Origin: Chlamydiales bacterium
GTDB taxonomy: Bacteria; Chlamydiota; Chlamydiia; Chlamydiales; FEN-1388
Direction: 5' to 3'
Assembly (NCBI GenBank): GCA_021372185.1
Contig: JAJFUY010000258.1
Location: forward strand, 1 to 10,157
DNA: 10,157 bases
The notes beneath the pieces are model-generated. The model ran no database searches and was not told the DNA's origin. It saw nothing but the letters and a program-made list of their open reading frames with translations. Position numbers and translations under genes: made by a program. This document shows positions 1 to 5,350 of the stretch, one piece after another; the first letter of the stretch is position 1; each line of letters starts with the position of its first letter.

Positions 1-118
1 TATCGACAACTACGATGTTAGTAAACCCTTGATCGTTGAGGTGACGGACGACGCATGAGCCTATAAAGCCTGCGCCGCCCGTAACGATAATTGCCTTAGA
101 GTTAGGCCGTTGCTTCAT
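1..118 (-). CDS. hldD: ADP-L-glycero-D-manno-heptose 6-epimerase, N-terminal part (runs off left edge)
   Basis: Thirty-nine codons of a minus-strand gene are visible from an ATG at 118. After a short lead of about nine residues comes a beta strand and a glycine-rich Rossmann loop (TGGAGFIGS, residues 13-21), the NAD(P)-binding start of short-chain epimerases. The following residues (NDQGFTNIVVVD) resemble the HldD family more than UDP-galactose or dTDP-glucose epimerases. HldD converts ADP-D-glycero- to ADP-L-glycero-D-manno-heptose in the cytoplasm for the LPS inner core. The start lies inside the end of rplI (17-nt overlap), so it is probably translated from the ribosomal protein message. 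Membership of the extended SDR family is firm. The exact substrate is inferred from a short N-terminus, and the catalytic Ser/Tyr/Lys residues lie outside the window. Confidence 0.72.
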   Translation of the reverse strand, partial: MKQRPNSKAIIVTGGAGFIGSCVVRHLNDQGFTNIVVVD

Positions 119-584
119 CATGAGCCACAGCACCTTCTACAAGCACTTTAAGATGGATAGGAGCTTCAACACCTTCTTTGAGGCGAAGTACAAGCTCGTG
201 TACACCTGTTTGCTTAATAGCATGCTTAAGAGGAACTGCGCGCTTATCAAGCTCAATTCCTGATTGCATTTTGATGATGTTGACGATGTCATGACTGCTT
301 ACGCTGCCGTACATATGTCCATCGTGATCAACTTTTACTTCAATAGAGAATGCCGCATCTTTAAGACGCTCTGCAATTTCTTCTGAAGCTTTGCGATCTA
401 CGGCCGCTTTAGCTTTGCGTTCTTCTTGCAAGCGAGCTTGACGACGAACTGCATTTGCATCAGCAATTAGCGCAAATTTCTTAGGAATAAGAAAGTTAAA
501 CGCGTAGCCTGCTTTTACACTGACGATATCGCCTTTATGACCAAGGTGATCTACGTCTTCAAGTAATAATAATTGTGTTGCCAT
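102..584 (-). CDS. rplI: 50S ribosomal protein bL9
   Basis: The 160-residue product begins with the bL9 N-terminal domain: a QLLLLEDVDHLGHKGD strand followed by VKAGYAFNFLIPKKFA, matching the family signature G-x-x-x-x-V-x-x-G-Y-x-x-N-x-L-x-P. A long charged connecting helix (residues about 42-75) leads to the C-terminal RNA-binding domain, with the typical MYGSVSSHDI at about 91-100. bL9 binds 23S rRNA near the L1 stalk and helps maintain reading frame. It is about ten residues longer than the usual 148-150, mostly from an acidic tail. A weak Shine-Dalgarno (AAAGG) sits about 11 nt upstream, in the 19-nt gap after rpsR. It is the last ribosomal gene of the operon and overlaps hldD. Confidence 0.97.
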   Translation of the reverse strand: MATQLLLLEDVDHLGHKGDIVSVKAGYAFNFLIPKKFALIADANAVRRQARLQEERKAKAAVDRKASEEIAERLKDAAFSIEVKVDHDGHMYGSVSSHDIVNIIKMQSGIELDKRAVPLKHAIKQTGVHELVLRLKEGVEAPIHLKVLVEGAVAHDEATA

Positions 585-603
585 TGTATTGTATACCTTT
601 AAA

Positions 604-930
604 CTAATTGTCTGCTACAAACGGAAGTAAAGCTACGTGACGAGCACGCTTGATAGCTTTTACTAAACGTCTTTGAAAATAGGCAGAAACGCCAGTAATA
701 CGACGTGGCAAAATTTTGCCTCGCTCAGTGATAAACTTTAAAAGAGTTTCGATATCTTTATAATCGATTTCTTCGAAGTTTGCTACAGTAAATGGGCAAC
801 GCTTTCTTTTGCGCATTTTTGGATCAGTTGGATCCGCTGACATCCTTTTCTTATTAGGAGCCGATTTTGAATATGAATTCGATTGCGAACCCGAACCCAT
901 ACTAGAATGCATATTTTGAGTCATTGACAT
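604..930 (-). CDS. rpsR: 30S ribosomal protein bS18 with long N-terminal extension
   Basis: The C-terminal 70 residues are a clear bS18: RKRKRCPF, then IDYKDIETLLKFITERGK, LPRRITGVS and KRARHVALLPFV. bS18 sits on the 30S platform next to bS6, whose gene is just upstream. About 40 residues precede this core, rich in Ser, Asn, Gln and Met, and look disordered; most bS18 proteins have far less. The start is uncertain because several ATGs lie close together. An ATG at 939 leaves only 1 nt after the GAGG Shine-Dalgarno (941-944). The ATG at 930, three codons later, gives about 10 nt and is preferred here. There is no ssb gene between rpsF and rpsR, unlike in many bacteria. Confidence 0.95.
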   Translation of the reverse strand: MSMTQNMHSSMGSGSQSNSYSKSAPNKKRMSADPTDPKMRKRKRCPFTVANFEEIDYKDIETLLKFITERGKILPRRITGVSAYFQRRLVKAIKRARHVALLPFVADN

Positions 931-944
931 ATGATTCATTCCTC

Positions 945-1292
945 TTATTGTTCAGGAAGTTGTTTAAATTTAATCTCTTCAAGTACTGTGTCTGTACGTA
1001 AAGTAATGAAGCGAAGTAGGTTCTCATTTAGGTGGTATTCCTGCCAGAGATCGTTTACATCATCAGTTGGCAAACGGAAGTACACTAAATAGTAATAGCC
1101 TTCTTTCTGGCGGTTGATCTCATAAGCAAGACGACGTCTGCCCTGATCGTGGATTTTTACAATCTCGCCGCCGCGATTGATAACGCCATTTTTGATTTTT
1201 TCAAAAGCGTGATTGCGTGAATCGTCGCTAATATGCGCGTTCAGCACGTACATGCCTTCATAAAGCATCTGCTTTTCTTTTTGTTCTTTCAT
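945..1292 (-). CDS. rpsF: 30S ribosomal protein bS6
   Basis: The 115-residue product has the bS6 ferredoxin-like fold signature: an LYEGMYVLN first strand, a GGEIVKIHDQGRRRLAY central strand and loop, and YYYLVYF before a helix and the NENLLRFITLR strand. bS6 forms a heterodimer with bS18 on the 30S platform, which fits the adjacent rpsR. The start is well supported: AGAAGGA lies 6 nt before the ATG at 1292. That ATG overlaps the pth stop codon in an ATGA arrangement, so translation is probably coupled. A later in-frame Met (residue 9) has no comparable ribosome binding site. The stop codon is followed at once by the rpsR Shine-Dalgarno. Confidence 0.97.
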   Translation of the reverse strand: MKEQKEKQMLYEGMYVLNAHISDDSRNHAFEKIKNGVINRGGEIVKIHDQGRRRLAYEINRQKEGYYYLVYFRLPTDDVNDLWQEYHLNENLLRFITLRTDTVLEEIKFKQLPEQ

Positions 1293-1870
1293 ACTGTATC
1301 CTTCTCTATCTTTAAACTTATTGCACGATTGACATCGCCTGCAACTTTTGCAAAATCCTCTACGAAGAGCCGCCTTATATAAGCTACAGCATCTTCGATC
1401 ACACCAACAAGCTGCTTTTGCTCATCAGCGGTATACACCCCCAGGACATAGTCACTTGGTGTACCCACTTTTGGTCTTCCTATGCCAATTTTAAGTCTGG
1501 CAAATTGTGAAGTACCAAGGTGCTCTTCGAGGCTTCGTAAACCATTATGGCCGTTTGCACCGCCATAGGCTTTTAAGCGCATCTGCCCAAATGGCAGGTC
1601 CATGTCATCAACTACTACGAGCACTTTGCTCGGAGCAATCTGGAAGTAGCGAAGTAGTTTTTGTACCGCCCTTCCACTTTCGTTCATATATGTTGCTGGC
1701 ATGAGGAGCTCAACGCCCTTAGCCTTGATACGCCATCCCTCAAATCTCTCTTCTGTACGAAACGTGACACCTAAACTGTCAGCTAGTGCTTGAAGCACTA
1801 AAAAACCTATATTGTGTCTTGTCCTTTCGTATTCTCTGCCGGGATTGCCAAGGCCAACTATTGCCAGCAT
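1289..1870 (-). CDS. pth: peptidyl-tRNA hydrolase
   Basis: The 193-residue product is a full-length Pth, which cuts the ester bond of peptidyl-tRNAs dropped by stalled ribosomes and recycles the tRNA. The N-terminal IVGLGNPGREYERTRHNIGF carries the active-site Asn9 and catalytic His19. The PATYMNESG motif gives Asn63, VVDDMDLPFG gives the Asp88 equivalent of E. coli Asp93, and GGANGHNGL gives Asn109. All catalytic and tRNA-contact positions I can map from E. coli Pth are kept. The ATG at 1870 is 3 nt past the rplY stop with only a weak Shine-Dalgarno, so it is probably coupled to rplY. The pair rplY-pth is common because bL25/CTC and Pth genes are often neighbours. Confidence 0.97.
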   Translation of the reverse strand: MLAIVGLGNPGREYERTRHNIGFLVLQALADSLGVTFRTEERFEGWRIKAKGVELLMPATYMNESGRAVQKLLRYFQIAPSKVLVVVDDMDLPFGQMRLKAYGGANGHNGLRSLEEHLGTSQFARLKIGIGRPKVGTPSDYVLGVYTADEQKQLVGVIEDAVAYIRRLFVEDFAKVAGDVNRAISLKIEKDTV

Positions 1871-1873
1871 CTA

Positions 1874-2440
1874 TTATTTCTTCATCACTGCTACAACAAT
1901 TTCGTGAGACTTAACAAGCGGACGCACGTCTTTTGGGATCACAAGATCAGACACACGGCGGTTTTGGTTAAGGTTTAGCTCTTTCACGTCGATCTCAAAG
2001 TGATTTGGGATATTACGTGGCAAGCAGCGCACTTTTACATGACGCATAAGCGAACGTAGGTAGCCGCCCAACTTAACGCCAGAGCAGTCTAGTGCGTTTA
2101 GGCACTTTACAGGTACTTTGATGTCGATTGGTGAATCTTCGTGTAGCTCTTGAAAATCAAGGTGTAACACCTGATAAGTCGTAGGCTTGTACTGGATGTC
2201 TTTAATTACCGCACGGCGTGTTTTGCCATTAGCAGTTTTTAGAGCAAAAATTGTAGTAGACAAGAAGCCTGACTCAACTTCGCGCAAGACAGTTTCAAAA
2301 TCAACCTGACCAACACTTGCTGTATCGGCAACATTGCCTTTTGAATAAATACAAACAGGAATTTGCTTTTCGCGGCGAAGTTCTTTTGCTTCACCCTTTG
2401 TCTTAGCTTTTCTTTCAGTGATATGGATTTCTTTGTCCAT
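1874..2440 (-). CDS. rplY: 50S ribosomal protein bL25, long CTC type
   Basis: The 188-residue protein has an N-terminal bL25 domain (about residues 5-95), which binds 5S rRNA. Typical features are the early basic stretch followed by RREKQIPVCIYSKGN, and AVIKDIQYKPTTYQVLHLDFQEL near the domain end. A C-terminal TL5/CTC domain of about 90 residues follows (IDIKVPVKCLNALDCSGVK and so on), so this is the long form rather than the 94-residue E. coli form. The ATG at 2440 is chosen because GGAGGA lies 4 nt before it. A TTG at 2461 would extend the frame by seven codons, but it has no ribosome binding site and the GGAGGA would fall inside the gene. It lies 84 nt after prs, and a possible internal promoter lies in that gap. 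Confidence 0.95.
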   Translation of the reverse strand: MDKEIHITERKAKTKGEAKELRREKQIPVCIYSKGNVADTASVGQVDFETVLREVESGFLSTTIFALKTANGKTRRAVIKDIQYKPTTYQVLHLDFQELHEDSPIDIKVPVKCLNALDCSGVKLGGYLRSLMRHVKVRCLPRNIPNHFEIDVKELNLNQNRRVSDLVIPKDVRPLVKSHEIVVAVMKK

Positions 2441-2481
2441 GTATCCTCCAACACAATTCAAAAAATAATAAAAACTCTATT

Positions 2482-2512
2482 CGATAGATATTTACCTATC
2501 GGAACTTATCAA
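2482..2512 (-). promoter_or_regulatory. hairpin and possible weak internal promoter before rplY
   Basis: In the 84-nt prs-rplY gap, minus strand, CGATAG and CTATCG (2482-2501) form a 6-bp stem. It extends to 8 bp with one G-U pair around an AAAT loop. A TTGATA box (2512-2507) followed after 16 nt by TATCTA (2490-2485) could be a weak promoter whose -10 lies in the hairpin. A T-rich stretch follows the stem, but it is interrupted, so this is a poor terminator. The function is a guess; the inverted repeat itself is plain. Confidence 0.35.
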
Positions 2513-2524
2513 AACGTTATCTAG

Positions 2525-3433
2525 TTAGCTAATGAGAGCTGATGCAAAGGTATTTGCAACAGAAATGACATGGATCTTAGGACACGTAAGTACTTGAGGA
2601 GGCAATTTCACGCTATCTGTAACAAATAACCGCTCTATCGGGCTATCTACAATGCGCTCTAATGCATCTTCAACAAAGAGACCGTGGGTAACCACAGCTA
2701 CAATACTTTTCGCGCCCTTCCCATGGCAGACATTAGCTGCTGACGTTAGCGTTCCGGCCGTAGAACAGACATCGTCAGCGAGAAGAACGTTTTTATCTCG
2801 CACATCTCCAATTAAGGAGAGCATTTCAACCTTGCGTGCATCAATTCGTCTTTTTTCAATCAGTGCTAAGGGGCATTTAAGCGCTTTAGCAAGTTTTGCG
2901 ACAAGTTTTGCACTTCCAAGGTCTGGGCCAACTACAATTGCATCATTCAAACATATTTGCTGTCGATCAAGCTCGTTTGCAAAGAGAGATCCTGCGCTTA
3001 GATGCTTTACTGGAAAGTCATAAAAGCTAGTAACTGTCTCTTGGTGCAAATCCATTGTGATTAGGCTGCCCACTCCCGCTACTTGTAAAAAGCTTGCAAA
3101 GAGCCTTGCTGCAACAGAACCACCAGTACCTTGCTGCACACATTGTCGAGAATATGCAAGATAGGGGCTCACTAACACAATGTGCTTAGCTTGTCCACGT
3201 CTTGCGGCATCGACTAGCAACAAAGTTTCTACCAACTGCTCATTAGGATCTTTAGCTATAGACTGCAGGATAAAAACTGTTTTACCTGATACAGAGTCAT
3301 TTAACTGGACGCTTATTTCGCTATCCGGGAACCGAGCAATTGATACTGGTAAAAGAGGAATATTTGTGAACTTGCTAACCTTGTCAGCAAGTTCAGGGTT
3401 TGATGAGCCAGCTATTAGTACTGAATTGCTCAA
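2525..3433 (-). CDS. prs: ribose-phosphate pyrophosphokinase (PRPP synthetase), divergent
   Basis: The 302-residue product has the whole PRPP synthetase layout: an N-terminal phosphoribosyltransferase-like domain with RFPDSEISVQL (about 34-44), ITMDLHQETVTSFYDFPV (125-142), the catalytic-loop KRR (194-196), and the PRPP-binding loop LLADDVCSTAGTL (217-229). It makes PRPP from ribose 5-phosphate and ATP for nucleotide, NAD and His/Trp synthesis. Two places differ from the bacterial type. YARQD(R/K) is here YSRQC (94-98), losing the Asp, and the usual DT of the PRPP loop is ST, as in archaeal enzymes. The start is TTG at 3433: AGAGG lies 6 nt before it across a run of eight T, an in-frame stop lies just upstream, and the first internal Met is residue 127. 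It lies 22 nt after tRNA-Gln. Confidence 0.88.
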   Translation of the reverse strand: MSNSVLIAGSSNPELADKVSKFTNIPLLPVSIARFPDSEISVQLNDSVSGKTVFILQSIAKDPNEQLVETLLLVDAARRGQAKHIVLVSPYLAYSRQCVQQGTGGSVAARLFASFLQVAGVGSLITMDLHQETVTSFYDFPVKHLSAGSLFANELDRQQICLNDAIVVGPDLGSAKLVAKLAKALKCPLALIEKRRIDARKVEMLSLIGDVRDKNVLLADDVCSTAGTLTSAANVCHGKGAKSIVAVVTHGLFVEDALERIVDSPIERLFVTDSVKLPPQVLTCPKIHVISVANTFASALIS

Positions 3434-3455
3434 AAAAAACCTCTAATAACAGAAA

Positions 3456-3527
3456 TTGGGGCGGAAGGATTCGAACCTCCGCATGCCGGTACCAAAAACC
3501 GGTGCCTTACCGCTTGGCGACGCCCCA
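3456..3527 (-). tRNA. tRNA-Gln (anticodon TTG)
   Basis: The minus strand folds as a complete cloverleaf of 72 nt. The acceptor stem TGGGGCG pairs with CGCCCCA (7 bp) and the discriminator is A. The D arm is near GCCAAGCGGTAAGGC. The anticodon stem CCGGT/ACCGG encloses the loop TTTTGGT, giving anticodon TTG (Gln). The T arm contains GGTTCGAATCC. The CCA end is not encoded. The D arm and anticodon region resemble bacterial tRNA-Gln. Only 22 nt separate it from the prs start, with no terminator, so the mature tRNA is probably cut out of the prs-rplI operon transcript. Confidence 0.97.
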
Positions 3528-3546
3528 TTAAAAACATGGGTCAAAG

Positions 3547-3573
3547 TGTATAAACTTCATCGATTTTTTGCAA
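3547..3573 (-). promoter_or_regulatory. probable promoter of tRNA-Gln-prs-ribosomal operon
   Basis: On the minus strand TTGCAA (3573-3568) is followed after 15 nt by TATACA (3552-3547). Transcription would start near 3540, about 13 nt before the tRNA 5' end, which suits a tRNA promoter. The spacing is 2 nt shorter than ideal, so this is moderate evidence. It is the only good candidate in the gap. Confidence 0.45.
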
Positions 3574-3579
3574 GCGACA

Positions 3580-3606
3580 TTCACTTTTTTCTGACTTTTT
3601 TATAAG
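3580..3606 (+). promoter_or_regulatory. possible promoter of the unknown plus-strand gene
   Basis: TATAAG at 3601-3606 could be a -10 box, about 30 nt before the ATG at 3635. The only -35-like sequence, TTCACT (3580-3585), sits 15 nt upstream and matches poorly. It shares the 107-nt divergent gap (3528-3634) with the tRNA operon promoter. Confidence 0.25.
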
Positions 3607-3634
3607 ATGCTGATAACTTGGAAGTTACAAATAT

Positions 3635-4351
3635 ATGAGCACTTTACTATCTACAGAGGCGTTTGAAACCCTTTCTCAAGCAGGTTGGACCTTTCGTGAA
3701 TTTGAGCAAACTGAAATGGGCAGAATTGCTCTTATACAATGCCGCCATCACCAGCAAAAGCTTCAAAGTCGCACAAATTACATAATGCCCAAGCTATTTG
3801 CTGCCGCTGTAACTACCCTAGGAGCCATTTACAGCCCTATTACGCTTCTGGCAACTGCAGGAATATTAGGTTCTGTCTATCAGGAACGAACCAAAATACT
3901 AAGTTTAAAAAATAAAGTTACAGAGTTTTATCAAGCACAGGCTCGCTACATATTCGTAGAAGACGTTAAACAAAATATTAGACACACATACTTTGTCATT
4001 TCAACATCAGAGCGCGCGCAAATAAGAACAGTCTGTCCAGGCATCATAAAAATGTGGGATACCTTCAATTTGATAGAAGAAACCATGGCTCAAGGCAGCT
4101 CAGAACAAGACCTAAGCGAATTTATTGCCCAAAAGCAAGCCATAAACAAGCTCATAATAGACCTCAAGACAAAAGCCGCAGGAAAAAAGCAAGTAAAGGC
4201 CTACGAAACAGCCAAAAAAGTCCTTCAAACTGCCCTCTTCAACCTAAATGGCACAGGCGACGCCCCCGGAATCCTCAACAAAATCTCCATGACCACCCAA
4301 AACCAAATCCCCCGCCTCCAATCCGCCCTCAATACCCTCTTGAAAGCATAA
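3635..4351 (+). CDS. uncharacterised protein with a two-lobed hydrophobic segment
   Basis: I do not recognise this 238-residue protein. Residues 1-48 are soluble and mixed in charge. Residues about 49-82 are strongly hydrophobic in two lobes split by a Tyr-Ser-Pro turn (residues 66-68), suggesting a membrane hairpin or one long membrane helix. The remaining 155 residues are helix-prone and Lys/Gln/Ala-rich, with possible coiled coil around 85-105 and 160-200. No signal peptide with a cleavage site is evident. GGAAG lies about 10 nt before the ATG. It is the only plus-strand gene in the left 8.9 kb. Its last third is C-rich and G-poor, with long stretches such as GACGCCCCCGGAATCC. In Chlamydiota a bilobed hydrophobic stretch is the hallmark of inclusion membrane (Inc) proteins; that is a possibility, not an assignment. 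Confidence 0.8.
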   Translation: MSTLLSTEAFETLSQAGWTFREFEQTEMGRIALIQCRHHQQKLQSRTNYIMPKLFAAAVTTLGAIYSPITLLATAGILGSVYQERTKILSLKNKVTEFYQAQARYIFVEDVKQNIRHTYFVISTSERAQIRTVCPGIIKMWDTFNLIEETMAQGSSEQDLSEFIAQKQAINKLIIDLKTKAAGKKQVKAYETAKKVLQTALFNLNGTGDAPGILNKISMTTQNQIPRLQSALNTLLKA

Positions 4352-4364
4352 CAAATGTATCTTA

Positions 4365-4390
4365 CTCTTAATCAATATCAAGATTAAGAG
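4365..4390. repeat. hairpin just after the unknown gene
   Basis: CTCTTAATC (4365-4373) and GATTAAGAG (4382-4390) are a perfect 9-bp inverted repeat with an 8-nt loop, 13 nt past the stop of the plus-strand gene. No T run follows on either strand (AAAAACACA on plus, TAAGATAC on minus). It is therefore not a standard intrinsic terminator, though it may protect or end the message. Confidence 0.6.
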
Positions 4391-4439
4391 AAAAACACAT
4401 GTAGACCTAAACAGATTTCCAGCGAGAATAGACAAATTT

Positions 4440-4502
4440 GTGGGCCGTAGGTCCACGCTTATTATTAGCCCACAGTATAGCCCCGACGGGGCAAACTGTG
4501 GG
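4440..4502. repeat. paired stem-loops with competing pairings
   Basis: GTGGGCC-GTA-GGTCCAC (4440-4456) forms a 7-bp stem with one G-U pair. CCCACAGT (4469-4476) pairs with ACTGTGGG (4495-4502), enclosing a second stem, GCCCC-GAC-GGGGC (4480-4492). The segment GCCCACA (4468-4474) could instead pair with TGTGGGC (4439-4445), so the two folds exclude each other. No T run follows. This resembles a REP-like palindromic unit, or possibly an RNA switch. The structure is clear and the role unknown. Confidence 0.6.
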
Positions 4503-4523
4503 AACCTTGTTAATTCATTTATG

Positions 4524-4570
4524 GAGCCACGGATGTGGCGGCTCATTATTAATCGCCACATCCGTGGCTC
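4524..4570. repeat. perfect 17-bp inverted repeat (REP/MITE-like palindrome)
   Basis: Arm 4524-4540 (GAGCCACGGATGTGGCG) is the exact reverse complement of 4554-4570, with a 13-nt AT-rich loop. Each arm holds a smaller hairpin (GCCAC-GGAT-GTGGC). The loop and start of the second arm (GCTCATTATTAATCGCCACA) resemble GCTTATTATTAGCCCACA in the neighbouring unit (4457-4474), so the two palindromes look related. No T tract follows on either strand. It lies between convergent genes, where it could also block transcription. Confidence 0.75.
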
Positions 4571-4630
4571 TGATGGCGTTCTAAAGAAAAGAATAAGAAT
4601 AAGATCAAGATTGAGAATAAGAGAATACGA

Positions 4631-5350
4631 TTAATTCGCGATTTCGGGGAGGGGCCGGGAATTGCTGTTTTTACGGAGCAATATGCGCTGAATGTGGCGA
4701 CGGTTTGCTACGAGGTATTCTATGCCGGAGTAGAGGGCGTAGGCAGCGCTCAAAGCAACGGCTATGGTGCTAAATGCATAAAGAGACTCATCACTTAGCT
4801 GACCAAGTGAGTGAGGTATTAACAAAATGGTGATAAAAAATGCCGCTACACCTTGGATTACGGCTTTTATTTTGCCGCTTGGGCGGGCAGCTAGAGCAAA
4901 GCCACGTAGCGCACAGATGGTTCTCAGCGTGCTTATAACTGAATCTCGGTATAAGAATACAAACACGAGCACCAAAGGCACATTCACTGGGGCTTGAGTA
5001 AATGTCAAAAACACTGATATTCGAGAAATGCTGTCGGCCATAGGGTCTAAGATTTTGCCAAGGTCTGTTACTTGGTTGTACTTTCTTGCCAAAAAGCCAT
5101 CTAAAGCATCTGAGAGCTCACTTACGCCTAATAAGAAAAGCAATACATAAGGCAAATACATGCGTGTAATGCCAAGAGCATCATGCTGAAGGTATACGAG
5201 CAAAAAAACAGGGCTTATGAATATGCGGATAAACGTTAAGCAGTTGGCCACGCTAAATAGAGTTGGACCTCCAATTGGGTGATCTGCGATACGCCCGATG
5301 TTACGCGCAATCTGCTTAGGATGAATTTTAGTGGCTCTTGTCTGACTCAT
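4631..5350 (-). CDS. pgsA: CDP-alcohol phosphatidyltransferase, likely phosphatidylglycerophosphate synthase
   Basis: The 239-residue membrane protein carries the full CDP-alcohol phosphatidyltransferase signature: D81xxD84G85xxA88R89, then G98xxxD102xxxD106, whose Asp residues bind metal and the CDP group. It has about five to six hydrophobic helices (about 38-56, 65-78, 112-135, 160-178, 190-212). The expected reaction is CDP-diacylglycerol plus glycerol 3-phosphate giving phosphatidylglycerol phosphate, but the family also includes cardiolipin and phosphatidylserine synthases. A basic soluble lead of about 30 residues precedes the first helix, and a basic tail follows the last. The ATG at 5350 overlaps the end of glgA by 23 nt and has only a weak ribosome binding site, so it is probably coupled to glgA. 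The same pair is neighbouring in Chlamydia (CT797/CT798, from memory). Confidence 0.87.
   Translation of the reverse strand: MSQTRATKIHPKQIARNIGRIADHPIGGPTLFSVANCLTFIRIFISPVFLLVYLQHDALGITRMYLPYVLLFLLGVSELSDALDGFLARKYNQVTDLGKILDPMADSISRISVFLTFTQAPVNVPLVLVFVFLYRDSVISTLRTICALRGFALAARPSGKIKAVIQGVAAFFITILLIPHSLGQLSDESLYAFSTIAVALSAAYALYSGIEYLVANRRHIQRILLRKNSNSRPLPEIAN

Larger units (their letters stand above)
4377..4616. repeat. 13-nt direct repeats flanking the palindrome cluster
   Basis: ATCAAGATTAAGA at 4377-4389 and ATCAAGATTGAGA at 4604-4616 match at 12 of 13 positions in the same orientation. Between them lie all the GC-rich palindromes of this gap. The right copy sits in a purine-rich tract with repeats of GAATAA, so a chance match in simple sequence is possible. 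Confidence 0.4.

Noticed and set aside
1507..1704. Plus-strand open frame opposite pth
   Set aside because: Shadow of the well-conserved pth gene; no ribosome binding site or domain.
2239..2454. Minus-strand open frame in a second frame at the start of rplY
   Set aside because: Overlaps the rplY start, which has a better Shine-Dalgarno and family match; the peptide is low complexity.
3421..3440. Possible frameshift in the run of eight T at the prs start
   Set aside because: An in-frame stop lies just upstream, the Shine-Dalgarno is 6 nt from TTG, and the protein N-terminus aligns with the family from that TTG.
2652..3446. Two plus-strand open frames opposite prs (2652-3023 and 3180-3446)
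   Set aside because: Ser/Ala-rich antisense shadows of a clear minus-strand gene, without Shine-Dalgarno sites or recognisable motifs.
4054..4371. Second plus-strand frame within the unknown gene, rich in Pro, Arg and Lys
   Set aside because: A frame-shifted reading of the C-rich 3' part; proline-rich composition is a by-product of the base bias.
4365..4395. Intrinsic terminator for the unknown plus-strand gene
   Set aside because: The 9-bp stem is good, but A residues, not T, follow on the plus strand and no T run follows on the minus strand.
4440..4570. CRISPR array
   Set aside because: Only two imperfect units of different size, no regular spacers and no cas genes; they are palindromes.
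4244..4634. Open frames on both strands over the palindrome cluster (minus 4244-4561, plus 4440-4634) that share a similar MWRLI-type peptide
   Set aside because: The shared peptide comes from the inverted repeat read on each strand. The minus frame covers the end of a real plus gene, neither has a good ribosome binding site, and the products look random.
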